DNA from: Selaginella moellendorffii
Taxonomy: Eukaryota; Streptophyta; Lycopodiopsida; Selaginellales; Selaginellaceae
Assembly (NCBI RefSeq): GCF_000143415.4
Contig: NW_003314332.1
Coordinates: 533,494-597,493 of the forward strand
Direction: 5' to 3'
Length of the DNA stretch: 64,000 nucleotides
Positions 54,202 to 64,000 of the stretch are shown one piece after another. The notes beneath the pieces are model-generated. The model saw nothing but the letters and a program-made list of their open reading frames with translations. It was not told the DNA's origin and ran no database searches. Each line of letters opens with the position of its first letter. Position 1 is the stretch's first letter. Position numbers and translations under genes: made by a program.

Positions 54202-56692
54202 ATGGGCTGCGCAGCATCGAAAGTGAGCAAGGCGGAGGATGTGAGTAGATGTCGCGCGAGACGAAGGCTCATGAAGCAGACAGTGGCGTCAAGGCATCAC
54301 TTTGCGGCAACTCACGCGGCTTACATCCAAGCCATGAAGAACGTAGGGGCGGCTTTCCGGCAATTTGGAGAGACCGAGCTTCGTGATGCTCAAGCAGCAG
54401 CCGCCGAGCGTACAAAATCGAGCTCCCTTCAGTCACCCGATCGGCCACTTCCTCCACCTCCGCCGCCAGTGTTCCTCCAAGACTCTCCTCGCATGGAGTT
54501 CCTTTCTCCTCCCGCATCTCCCATCAAGACGGAAGATCACGAGAGCGAGGAAGCCAAGGATCAGGAGCGCCGCCAACGCAAGAGAGAACAGGAGCAGCAC
54601 CAAAGTCGGTTCCAAAAGTTGGAGCAAGAGCACGAGGGCTTCTACTATCACCGTGGTGGAGACGATGACAAAGATGACAAGGGAGCGTACTACTTTACTG
54701 CTCCACCGCCTCCTCCAGTTCCCTCGAGCACAGCTCCGCCTCCACCGTCGCCTCCAAGAGACTCGGCCTGGGAGTTTCTGGATCCGTTCAGGCCGCAAGA
54801 GCACCCGGTTCTTCTTCACGACCAACGCACCTCGAAAAAGGTGGAGGTTTCTAAGCAGGACCGCGAGAGAATGGAAGATCACCACCACCACCACCACCAC
54901 GATGATGATGATGACGATGAGGACGACGATGACGAGCACGAAGTGTCCAGCAACCCGGACAAGCCGGTGGTTGTCAAGAACCCCAGCGTCATTGGTTCCA
55001 GCAAGCGAGACTTGGCGATTATTCTGCTCCCGAGTGGCGGGATTGGACGCAAGGACCTTCTCGACGTTGTCAAGGAGGTTGATGAGTTGTTCCTTCGTGC
55101 TTACGAGTGTGGGAAGGACGTTTCCAAGCTTCTGGAGGCGAGAAAGGTTCACTACCACTCTAATTTCGTCGACTCAAGAGGTAACGCTTTCTACCATTTG
55201 CTTTATAATTAAGTTCCAAAACTTCTTGCAGGATATGAATCGCACTCGAAGAGAGTGTTGCAAGCAATTTCTTTAGGCCACAGAGGTTCGAGCAAAACCC
55301 CTTTGAAGGTAGTTGCTTCCGAGGATCACCTAAGCAGCCCCGAGGACTCTGGTAAAGCTGGAAGTCATGCCGGTACTCTGGACAGCTTGTTGGCCTGGGA
55401 GAAGAAACTGTACGAAGAAGTTAAGGTGATGTCTCGTGCTTCCTAGTGTTATGTTTAAATGTGTTATGGCAGAATACAGAAGTGATACGAGCTGAGTACC
55501 GGAAAAAATGTTCCCCCAAGCTCCAGGAAGAAATGAGCGACACAACCAGGTCCATGATCAAGACCTTGTCCACGAAAATTCAGGTGTCGCTGCAGGGTGT
55601 GGACACGGCAATCTCTGCCATCAACAAGCTCAAGGAAGACGAGCTTCATACACAACTTGTTCAACTTATTGAAGGGTATGTACGAGGTTTTGGATTTCTG
55701 TCAATCACTGATTTTCTTAGAACAGGCTAATGAACATGTGGAACGAGCTTTACGATTGTCACCAGAGACAACACAAGATCGCATCGGACATGAAATCCTT
55801 AGACCACTGGGGGACTGTGGAGCCGACGACTAACATCCACAGAGTAGCAACTTCTCAGCTCGAACTAGCGCTCGGTGCGTGGCTCGCAGGATTCAACAAG
55901 CTCATCTCCGCGCAGCGGGATTACCTCCACAACCTGACGGGCTGGCTTCGACTTAGCAACATGCAGCTCGAGTTGGAATCCGCCAGAGAAACTCCAGGCA
56001 GCAAGAAGAAGCAAGCCACGGCAAGGCCGGCGTGGCTGGCGTCCATGCTCCAGCTCTGCCTGGACTGGAGCTTGGCGCTGGACAGACTGCCAGACAAGGT
56101 AGCCTCGGAGTCGATCAAGAGCTTCGAGGCCGTGGTTCACAAGCTGGTGGATCTCCAGAACGAGGAAGTGAAGCACAGGAAGAAGCTGGATGCTGTCTCC
56201 AAGGAATTCGACAAGAAGATGGCACGCTTGTCAGCGAGTACGAAGCATCGCAAAGCGAGCCGGGAAGAGCAGCAGCAGCAAGCGACTGACACTCGAAAGG
56301 AGAAAGATCCAGACAAAGAGAAGGCGGCGGCGGAGAACGATCCTCCTGGATCAGCTGAAGCGACCAACGAAGATAGCAATCTGGTGGAGTCCATCCCGAG
56401 CATCCTGCGAGCAGCAGCTAATCGAGGCAGTGGCAAATCGAGGCGGCGGGGCTCTCCCGAGGAGAGGATGCGTCAGGCTGTGAATTCGATCCAGGCAAAG
56501 CTCGAGGAAGAGAAGGAGCGAGTGGCAAAGGTTGTGTTTGACACGAGGGCGACGACCATCAACAGCTTACACACGGGATTGCCGAGCATCTTTCAGGCGG
56601 TGGCAGGATTCGGTCGCATCTCCCTCCATGCGTATCAGAGCCTCTACTGCCAGGCACACAATGGCGCTCTCCTCCGGATCACTCAAGCCTAG
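54202..56692 (+). CDS. DUF630/DUF632 protein (NRG2-like), copy 1
   Basis: Four exons (54202-55180, 55232-55425, 55473-55675, 55726-56692) give 780 residues. The N-terminus MGCAASKVSKAEDVSRCRAR carries a Gly2/Cys3 myristoylation-palmitoylation site and begins DUF630 (ASRHHFAATHAAYIQAMKNV). A Pro-rich region, a PRDSAWEFLDPF box and a His/Asp tract (about residues 225-250) follow. The DUF632 part contains ELFLRAYECGKDVSKLLEAR, GTLDSLLAWEKKLYEEV, TKIQVSLQGVDTAISAINKL and coiled coil. The family includes Arabidopsis NRG2 in nitrate signalling; most members lack a known function. It is the upstream member of a tandem pair. Confidence 0.92.
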
Positions 56693-57485
56693 GGACGATG
56701 ACAAGTGTGCCCTAGCGCTAAATAGGGCAAAGGTAGTACTGCCACGTGTATGCAGTACTCATTGCCACGTGTATGTAGTTAATATTCTAGTTAATGAATC
56801 GCATTTCCCGCGGTGAATTTCAAATTTTCTTGAGCCCCACCTGTGCGCGGGGCCTTGAGATCCGGGCAGGGCGGAAGAACCCTAATCGTGCGACACGAAT
56901 CGAGCGAGGGAGAAAGAGGAGGGGAGAAATTCCTTTCCCATATCTTGCCTCGCGGAGGAGAGATTTGATTAGATTGAGGAGCCGCCCGTTGCGTGTTGGG
57001 TGCGCGCGGATTGATGTGCCCGCATTTAATTAATCCGGTCGCGCAAGGAAGGGAGAATTTCCCGTTTGTGGGCTTTTGCATCGCGGTGCGCTGCCCGATC
57101 TTCGTTTTTTGGCGCTGCCTGGCCGCGCCGCTGACAGCCACTATTCCTTTCTTTCTTCGCTGGTCTCTCTCTCGTGTTCTGGGGATTTCTATTTCTTGTC
57201 TCCATCCAAAGCAGGCACAAGGTCTCGCTTTCGAGGTCACGATCGTTGTTTTGGAGTGGAGATCACATCGATAGATAGATAGCTCCCCCTTCGTTTTTTT
57301 TAATCGCGCTCTTGTTCGTGTTCTTCCGGTGATCGATCGATGGAAATATCGTGATCCTTGGTCCTCTTCTCCTGGTTCTTGATCGGCTACTCGCTCTTTC
57401 TTGTTCGGTCGATCGAAATATCGTTTTCCAGCTCTCGAAATACTCTCTAGCTCACCGAGCTATCGAACGATCCATCCATCGAAAG
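56693..57485. promoter_or_regulatory. Spacer between tandem DUF632 genes with paired G-boxes
   Basis: Two direct copies of GCCACGTGTATG (CACGTG at 56743-56748 and 56766-56771) lie 23 bp apart just after copy 1. The rest is promoter and a pyrimidine-rich leader for copy 2 with GATCGATCGATC strings. G-boxes/ABREs bind bZIP and bHLH factors in plants; use here is inference. Confidence 0.5.
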
Positions 57486-59728
57486 ATGGGATGCACGAGC
57501 TCCAAGGTCGACAACGAAGAGAAGGTCGCGCGATGCAAGGCCAGGAAGCGATTCATGAAGCACGCGGTGGCATCGCGGCATCAATTCGCGGCCAGTCATG
57601 CCGCGTACGTGCAAGCGCTCAAGAACGTAGGAGCGGCATTCCGGCAGTTTGGCGAGACCGAGATCCCCGACACGACCTCATCGTCTTCCACCGATCACGA
57701 CTACAATCCATCGTCTCCAACGACGCCGGACGCTAAGCCGCCGCCTCGCCCTCTCTTCCTTCCACCGCCATCGCCCAACGATCGCCACGGCCTCAAGCTC
57801 GATCCCGCCAGTGTGATTCTCGAGGAAGAGGAGCTCTCGCCGGATCTCAGCCCCGAGAAGAAGAAGGATCATCGCGTCAAGAACAAGAAGAGCAGCGGCG
57901 GTAGAGAGGTTCTTCCACCGCCATTGCCACTTGGTAGCGCTCCACCGCCGCCGCCTCCTCCCAAATCTTCGGCATGGGGCTTTCTCGATCCATTCCAGGA
58001 GGACGAAGCCACCGCGGCCGTGGCTGTGGCGGCTGAGACCTTCACTGTGTCTTCCAAGAGCACCAGTGGCCGCGCTCGCGCGAAGCTGTGGTTTCCAGCG
58101 GCGGAGAAGGATCTGGAGCAGCGGTCCAGCGATAACAGCCTGGCGATCATCGTGAGGCGATCGGGAAGCAAGGAGCTTGTGGATGTTCTTCGCGAGCTGG
58201 ACGAGCTTTTCCTCCGGGGCTACCAGAGCGGCAAAGAGGTAGGGAAGCTGCTCGAGGCGAGGAAGATCCACTACCACTCCAATTTCGTGGAGAATCGAGG
58301 TAGGATGCTCGTTGTTCCTGGGGCTAGATTTTCTGTTCTCATCGATCGCTACGCGCAGGGTTTGATTCTCACTCCAGCAAGGTTCTCAATGCGATCTCTT
58401 GGTCCAACTGGAAGTCGCCGCTCAAGCGCAAAACGGAGGAGACGGCGCTCGCAGTGACCGACGAGGATTTTGGAGCTCACTCGGGCACTCTGGATCGGCT
58501 GCTTGTCTGGGAGAAGAAGCTCTACGAAGAAATGCGAGTAAGTTTTTTTCTTCTTGGTTTTGGAAGCTCTTTTGATCGATCGATCGATGGGTTGCCACAG
58601 ACTGCCGAGGCGAATCGAATCGAGTATGAGAAGAAGTGCGCCCAGCTCCGGCACCAGGACTCCAAGGGCGACTACAACGAGTCCATCGACAAGACGCGCA
58701 ACATGATCAAGATGCTCCAGACGAGGATCGTGGTGGCGCTTCAGGGAGTGGACACTGCCGTGGCGGCCATCATCAAGATCCGCGACGAGGAGCTCTATCC
58801 CCAGCTCCTGGAGCTGGAAGAAGGGTATGCCACGCGTGTTCTAGGCTCATTGACGATTGGTCATTTCAGGTTGACTGGAATGTGGGCGGAGCTCTACGCC
58901 GTCCACGAGAAGCAGTATGCGGCGGTGAGCCGGATGAGGCCTCTGGATTGTCTCTTGGGCTCGGTGGAGGCGACGAGCAACATCCATCGCTTGGCAACCT
59001 CGCAGCTCGAGGCATCGCTAGACAATTGGTACAGCTGCTTGAACAAGCTCATCACCAGCCAGAGGGACTACATGAGGAACCTGTGCGGCTGGGTGCGGCT
59101 CTGCGTGATGCCGTTCGAGGACATCAAGGATTCTCCAACTCTGTCGGCTGGATCATCGACTCCTCCAATCCACGACGTCTGTCTCGAGTGGCACCAGGCT
59201 CTGGATCGCCTCCCGGACAAGGTGGCCTTGGAGGCCATCAAGAGCTTCGTGGCGGTGATCCACAAGATCGTGGAGCTGCAGAACACGGAGCTCCAGCACC
59301 GGAAGAAGGTGGAGTCACTCACCAAGGAGATCGACAAGAAGGTGGCCTACATCCAGAACTACGAGAAGAAACACCCCGACTCGGCCTCCACTACCACTGC
59401 CACGGCCTCGGATCATCACCACCATAGCAATCACCTGGACGAGACCGACGAGCTCACGGTTCTCCACGACATTCTTCCGCCAAAGAGCCCGCTTGCCGAT
59501 AGGAGAGCCGCGGTGGATTTGCTCCGGAGGAAGCTGGAAGAGGAGAAGGAGCAAGTTTCCAAGGCGGTGTATGATACCCGAGCTATGACACTGAATAGCC
59601 TCCACACCGGACTCCCCAGCGTGTTCCAGTCGGTGGCCGGCTTTGCGAGCGTTTGCTCCCAGGCCTTCCAGTTGCTTTACCACAACGCTCGCGTCAACAA
59701 GGAGGAAGCTAGTAGCTATTCGCCATGA
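57486..59728 (+). CDS. DUF630/DUF632 protein (NRG2-like), copy 2
   Basis: Four exons (57486-58299, 58359-58537, 58601-58824, 58870-59728) give 691 residues, with intron positions equivalent to copy 1. The N-terminus is MGCTSSKVDNEEKVARCKAR, then ASRHQFAASHAAYVQALKNV. A SSAWGFLDPF box lies after the Pro-rich part. DUF632 shows ELFLRGYQSGKEVGKLLEAR, GTLDRLLVWEKKLYEEM and TRIVVALQGVDTAVAAIIKI. It lacks the long His/Asp tract of copy 1 and has a shorter HHHHSNH stretch. The stop (59726-59728) lies inside the first of three 34-bp repeats. The start at 57486 is preferred although the frame is open upstream, because of the conserved MGC. Confidence 0.92.
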
Positions 59729-59802
59729 TCTAGAGGAGGAAGCTCGTAGGTATTCGCCATGATCTAGAGGAGGATACTCGCAGCTATTCGCCAGAGCTCG
59801 GG
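59701..59802 (+). repeat. Three 34-bp tandem units across the stop codon of DUF632 copy 2
   Basis: Units 59701-59734, 59735-59768 and 59769-59802 read GGAGGAAGCT-TATTCGCCATGATCTAGA-like. The first contains the stop. Slippage here would change the C-terminus only by a few residues. Confidence 0.85.
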
Positions 59803-59998
59803 GAGGAGGAGATTTTGCGGCAATCTATTTCACTAGCTATGCTTTCTACTTGTATATATGTTGGTGCTCTACGCCATTTTGAATTTAAAGGACTGTTATG
59901 AGTATATGCTCTTGAATTCCCGCTTTATTTATCTAGGGTTTTTAGCGTTTTTGTCCAGGAAATCTGCTTTTGATCGTTGGTCCGCCAGATTCTAGTAA

Positions 59999-60830
59999 GT
60001 GAGAGAGTTCGCAAGGAGGCAGCAGGCATATCCCCTCTCCATCAACATGCGCGAAGGGAAGTTCAACACTGCCGCTAGTTTTGCTGCGAAGCTCAAGTCT
60101 AGGTCGTCTGGATTTGTAGAGGTGGTCGTCAAGGCGGTCTCTATCCCACCATTAGGGGATCCTGTGACTGATGGCAGGGTAGCAGCCACAGCAGCAGCTG
60201 AACAGGGTTGATCGATCGGATATAATGGCCCTCCTTGGAGGTCTGAGAGGTCCCTTTGAGAATTGGATAACGTTTGGCAGGGAGCTTTTGCGGAAGCCAG
60301 GGCTTCCTTCAATCATCATTGACGAGGCTAATAGGCTGCGGAGCAGATGGACCTCGCAACGCTATTTCATCGTGTTGACCAAGGAGGCTAACATAGCCAA
60401 CGTGATTCTGCCAGAAAGTGTTTGTGAGATCATGTGATGTGTCTACGATGACAGGAGGAAACATCATTTCATGAGATTGCAGCTGCGTATGATCCTGCAA
60501 CACTGCCTCGGAGGTGCACCTCTTTGGACAGCAGGTTGTTACCTAGCCGTGTGAAGGTGGTGTGGTGAGTGAAGATGAGCTTCTTTATGGACACGTTCTC
60601 AGCAAGGAGGCACTCTATAGCCTCATCCAGCATAAGTTTCTTCACTTCAGGGACATGAGACTCTCGGCCAAGGACCTTTTGTGGTACAAAGGGCATTGGC
60701 CTGTTGTCATGCCGCTTTCCAAGCCACACTACCATGCGAGTTCTTGCGCATTAAGACAGGCGAAATGGAGGAGTCTACAGGGCTGTTCGAAGAATTTGAG
60801 GGCTTGCTAAAATTGATGCTTTGTGCAGCA
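59999..60830 (+). pseudogene. Decayed P-loop NTPase (archaeal-ATPase-like) gene
   Basis: Pieces in shifting frames follow the order of plant archaeal-type ATPases: ARRQQAYPLSINMREGKFNT near 60005; LRKPGLPSIIIDEANRLRSR (Walker B) near 60290-60345; YFIVLTKEANIANVILPES near 60365; a shifted TGGNII near 60455; and FLHFRDMRLSAKDLL near 60640. Stops and frame changes, and loss of the Walker A segment, show it is dead. The family call rests on the Walker B block and motif order. Confidence 0.45.
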
Positions 60831-61266
60831 ATGCTATGATTTGCTTTGGTTTTCTTATGAAAACATTTTATGTTTTTTTATGTGTTCTACTTTTTTTCAA
60901 TTTATATATCCATATACAAATTTTCTTGTTATTTTCTTATTTGTAATAGTTTTTCCATGAGCTCTTTTAATCTTTTATCATATTAAAGTTTCTTATTATT
61001 ATAATGTTAGATTTTGATAGCCATTGCATTGGTTTCAATCTAGACCACTTGCTTCTGTAGATAAACTAGGTTTTGGGTTAATTGAATATACATTTTTTTT
61101 TCTTTTCTAAATAATATACTCTTCCTTTGTGGTAGCCTTTTCCTCCTCTTTTCAATATTCCCAAATTTCCTATATATCTTCAAGGGATAACATTGAGCAC
61201 ATTAAATTTGGACTTTCAATGTTCTTAAATTTCCCATATGTTTTTGAAGGATAATATTGAGCACAA

Positions 61267-61725
61267 TGTAATCTCTTAAATTTAGACTTTTCAGGCCAGT
61301 ACTATTCAAACCTAAAGATGTTTAACCCTAAGTATCCCAAAATTTTTAACGAATTGGAAAAAAGGATGCACTTTTATTTATGGGCCCTTTCCCTCTATAT
61401 TTAAACTTTATACATCATCTTTTGAGTCATTTTCTTTGGTTGCTTACAATCCATTATACTTCTTTACAAGTTCACACCCTCGTAAATAGAAGTTAAGAGC
61501 CCCAACTCTCCCAAGAGCCGAGACTAATTTGATGCCAAATGTAACCTCCTAAATTTGGATCTCCTGAGAGTCCAGTACTATTCAAACCCAAAGATGCCTA
61601 ATTTTAAGTATCCCAAGAACCTTAATTGATTAAAAAAAAGGGTGCACTTTTATTCATAGGCCCTTTTTTTTTATATTTGAACTATGGATTGTATTTCGAG
61701 TCATTCTCTTTGGTTGTTTATACAT
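61267..61725. mobile_element. TRIM-like nested element (LTR - 91 bp - LTR)
   Basis: Two similar LTR-like copies (61267-61448, about 182 bp, TGTAATC...GCTTACA; 61540-61725, about 186 bp, TGTAACC...TTATACA) flank only 91 bp. On the minus strand TTTGGCATCAAATTAG adjoins the second copy and may be a decayed initiator-Met site. The unit interrupts the gag part of the decayed element. No clear target duplication remains. Confidence 0.6.
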
Positions 61726-62165
61726 AGCCACTTGTGTGAATTAAAGCCTTCTCTTGAATATCTTCAAATACATATTTAAACATGCTAACTATTATGAGAT
61801 GTCTTTTAACAATTATATCATCTATGTCAAGGGTTATTTGAGTTAGTTATGCAATTTGATATTTGCTTCTAGAGTTTCTTGCTTTATACAAAGTTAAATA
61901 TGTCAAAGTAGATTAAATTGGATATATTATAACTAGCACTTCCTCAAGATCTTATGAGATTTATTTTTACAACTCTTTTTGATTGTTATAATGGAGGTTG
62001 ATGTTGTTGTTACTTTTGTTCAAGGACAAAGATAAGGTCATGGTTGTGGTCATGATGTTTGCTATTGAGCATGTGATAAAGTTTATCATATATATCAATA
62101 TTGTTAACATTTCCTGTTTTGATACTTGAAATTCTTTCAAGAAATGGAAAGTCACATAAGTAGTG

Positions 62166-62359
62166 TATAATCTCTTGAGTTTAGACTTCTTAAAAGATCA
62201 TCCAACCCAATACTATTTAAACCCAAAGACGTTTAACCCCAAGTATTCCAAGACCCTTAACCGATTGGAAAAAAGGGTGCACTTTTATTTATAAACTCTT
62301 TCCCTTTATATTTGAACTTTATGGATTATCTCTCAAATCGTTCTTTTTGGTCATTTACA
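62166..62359. repeat. Solo LTR of the TRIM-like family with TAGTG target duplication
   Basis: A third copy of the same about 190-bp unit, beginning TATAATC and ending TTTACA. It is flanked on both sides by TAGTG (62161-62165 and 62360-62364). It sits at the position equivalent to the gag/pol junction of the host element. Confidence 0.75.
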
Positions 62360-64000
62360 TAGTGACTTTGCACAAATAAGTCAATGACCCCTTCATTCTT
62401 TCGAAAATACAATCAAAGAATTCACTTAGCACTGGTTCATTCCATATTCACTTTCTAAGGTCAATTTTGTAATAAAAAGTCCTTTACTATCCTCTTTGTA
62501 TTGGTCAATATAGATTCATATTTTTCCTCTATTGCTTAGCTGAAATGGTTAAAGTGTGTATTTGGATCCAAGGATATAACTTATCTTAGGTACTAAATTT
62601 CTAGTGAAGATTTGCAAGTTAATGTTAATAAACCCTTAGTTATTTTGAAATTCCCTAGTCCAAAGTGTGAATGATATGCAGAGCTTCCTTAACAAAGTGC
62701 AATATCTTAATCATTTTATTAATCATCTTTCTAATCATACAACACTATTGCAAGTGTTGCTCAAATTGTTAATATCATCTTTTATTTGGTCTGAGGAATG
62801 TGAGTAAGCATTTATAAATCTCAAAAAACTATTGATGATTCTTTCAATTTAGTGTATCCTGACTACACTTAAGCACATGAATACTTTTGATATTGTTCTT
62901 AGGGGTGTGTTGATGCAAAAAAGTATAAGTGTACCTAGTCAACATTATCTTATTATATATATCAATTGTACATTATAACTAATAGAGGCAAACTACTTCA
63001 TGATAAAGGAGCATTTAATAACAGTTCAAGATTTAAAATATATGCATACTTACATGGTTCTCCAACATTACTAAAGTGTGTACTTCATTATTAAAGAAGA
63101 AGAATGATCATACTACTCAATATACTCTAAAACTTTAGATATATAATTTCAAGTTTATTCATCACCTAAGAAGTTTTATAGTTATTGCTAATATCCATTC
63201 TTAAATTCCTTTTTTTCTTTGCTCTCTTTTCATATTCTTAATAAGTATGTTGTTCTAACATTAATAAATTTTCCAGACAAGGATTTCATGCTATCAATGG
63301 CTATTATACTTGATGTTTAGTTTCTATAAGATGCGAAGCTTGATTTACCTTCTCTTAACATAAATTGTAAAGCTCAAAAGATTGATAGTTGTGAATTTGA
63401 AAGTTTTGTGATAGGTTTGAGAATCTTATATCATTTGTTGATAATTTGTTATTTTGGTATTTACATTCTCAATATCACTTTAAGAATAACCTTCTTTATT
63501 TTATGCAAATTGATTTTGATGAACATTTTCACCTAATAGTGCTTTTGATTTTTATTCTACTCTCTCTTCATGCTTCCCATAACTTGCCTATTTTTTTTAG
63601 TTATATAGGACATTATTGTATGACTAAAAAGTTGTATAAGTTTTTCTATTAGCTGGAAATACAACATAATGTTATTTAGTAAGTGTGTAGCTATATTTAG
63701 TGGCAAGTTCATAATCCTCCCTGTTATACTGTAAAAGAACAGTTAAAGTCAATTGTAACTTCCTATCTATTTAAGTTAATGACATTTGATTTTATAAGCC
63801 TTTTCCATAGTTGATTGCTAACAATGAGTACATTATTATTACCTTTAACCACTTCACTCATTGAGTGGAAGTTAGTGCTCTTATTAATGTGTTTACAACT
63901 GTTATTAAATACTTCTTCCTCAATTGAATAATGTTTCAACATTTATGTCTAAAGTAGATTCTCTCAGATAATGATCCTATGTTTATAGCTAATGCATTTT

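Larger units (their letters stand above)
60970..64000 (+). mobile_element. Heavily decayed relative of the 18.4-23.2 kb Ty3/gypsy element (runs off the window)
   Basis: The segment aligns by eye with the 18.4 kb element: LTR-like sequence at about 60975-61095, gag around 61150-62160, the gag/pol junction near 62360-62460, RT and RNase H near 62540-63130 and the integrase finger near 63430-63780. Most differences are C to T and G to A, and the segment is strongly AT-rich. Beyond 63780 it continues into integrase core traces (for example LSDNDPMF near 63960) that the other copy lacks. Two LTR insertions are nested inside. Confidence 0.85.

Noticed and set aside
54365..55276. Long basic frame overlapping the DUF632 gene and its antisense counterpart 54433-55158
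   Set aside because: Shadows of the Pro/Asp/His-rich coding exon; the conserved MGC frame is the real one.
57678..58277. Minus-strand frame over DUF632 copy 2
   Set aside because: Antisense shadow with no motif and no splice support.
58636..59427. 263-codon plus-strand frame
   Set aside because: Out-of-frame reading across exons and introns of DUF632 copy 2.

Overview
The window looks like nuclear DNA of a land plant with very compact introns (typically 45-90 nt). Plant-only families (SR-cyclophilin, DUF630/DUF632, secreted LRR, a PPR protein built almost only of 31-residue S motifs) point to a lycophyte such as Selaginella. That assignment is inference from gene architecture, not from a database match.

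Left gene-rich block (1-17.3 kb). It holds a 5'-complete but window-truncated SR-rich cyclophilin (-), a single-pass membrane protein (+), the nucleoporin NUP160 (+), an ERD2/KDEL-receptor-like protein (+), PDIL5-4 (-), translation release factor eRF3 (+) and the spliceosomal RBM22/ECM2 protein (-). Most are RNA-processing, translation or secretory housekeeping genes. They sit tail-to-tail or head-to-head with 100-300 bp spacing and often carry an AAACCCTA-type telo-box next to the start codon.

Middle accessory block (17.3-48.7 kb). A Ty3/gypsy element (18358-23221) has split an older decayed gene. Next come a retroelement fragment, a broken FAD-linked oxidase of berberine-bridge type, an intact secreted LRR protein and an intact PEBP protein with a signal peptide. 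A decayed chromodomain retrotransposon (32420-44393) follows, with a second chromovirus (36228-43738, opposite strand) inserted inside it and flanked by a near-perfect 5-bp target duplication. After it come two truncated gene copies: the C-terminal half of a KLHDC4-type kelch gene and a deletion-riddled copy of the RBM22 gene from 16-17 kb.

Right gene block (48.7-60 kb). It contains an intronless PPR gene, an intronless U2AF35, a small membrane protein of unknown role divergent from U2AF35, and two tandem, myristoylatable DUF630/DUF632 proteins. A decayed P-loop NTPase gene follows.

Right end (about 61-64 kb). This is an AT-rich, transition-riddled relative of the 18-23 kb retrotransposon. 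It still keeps the integrase core that the 18-23 kb copy has lost. Two smaller LTR insertions are nested in it: a TRIM-like element and a solo LTR with a perfect TAGTG target duplication. No tRNA, rRNA or CRISPR locus could be supported.
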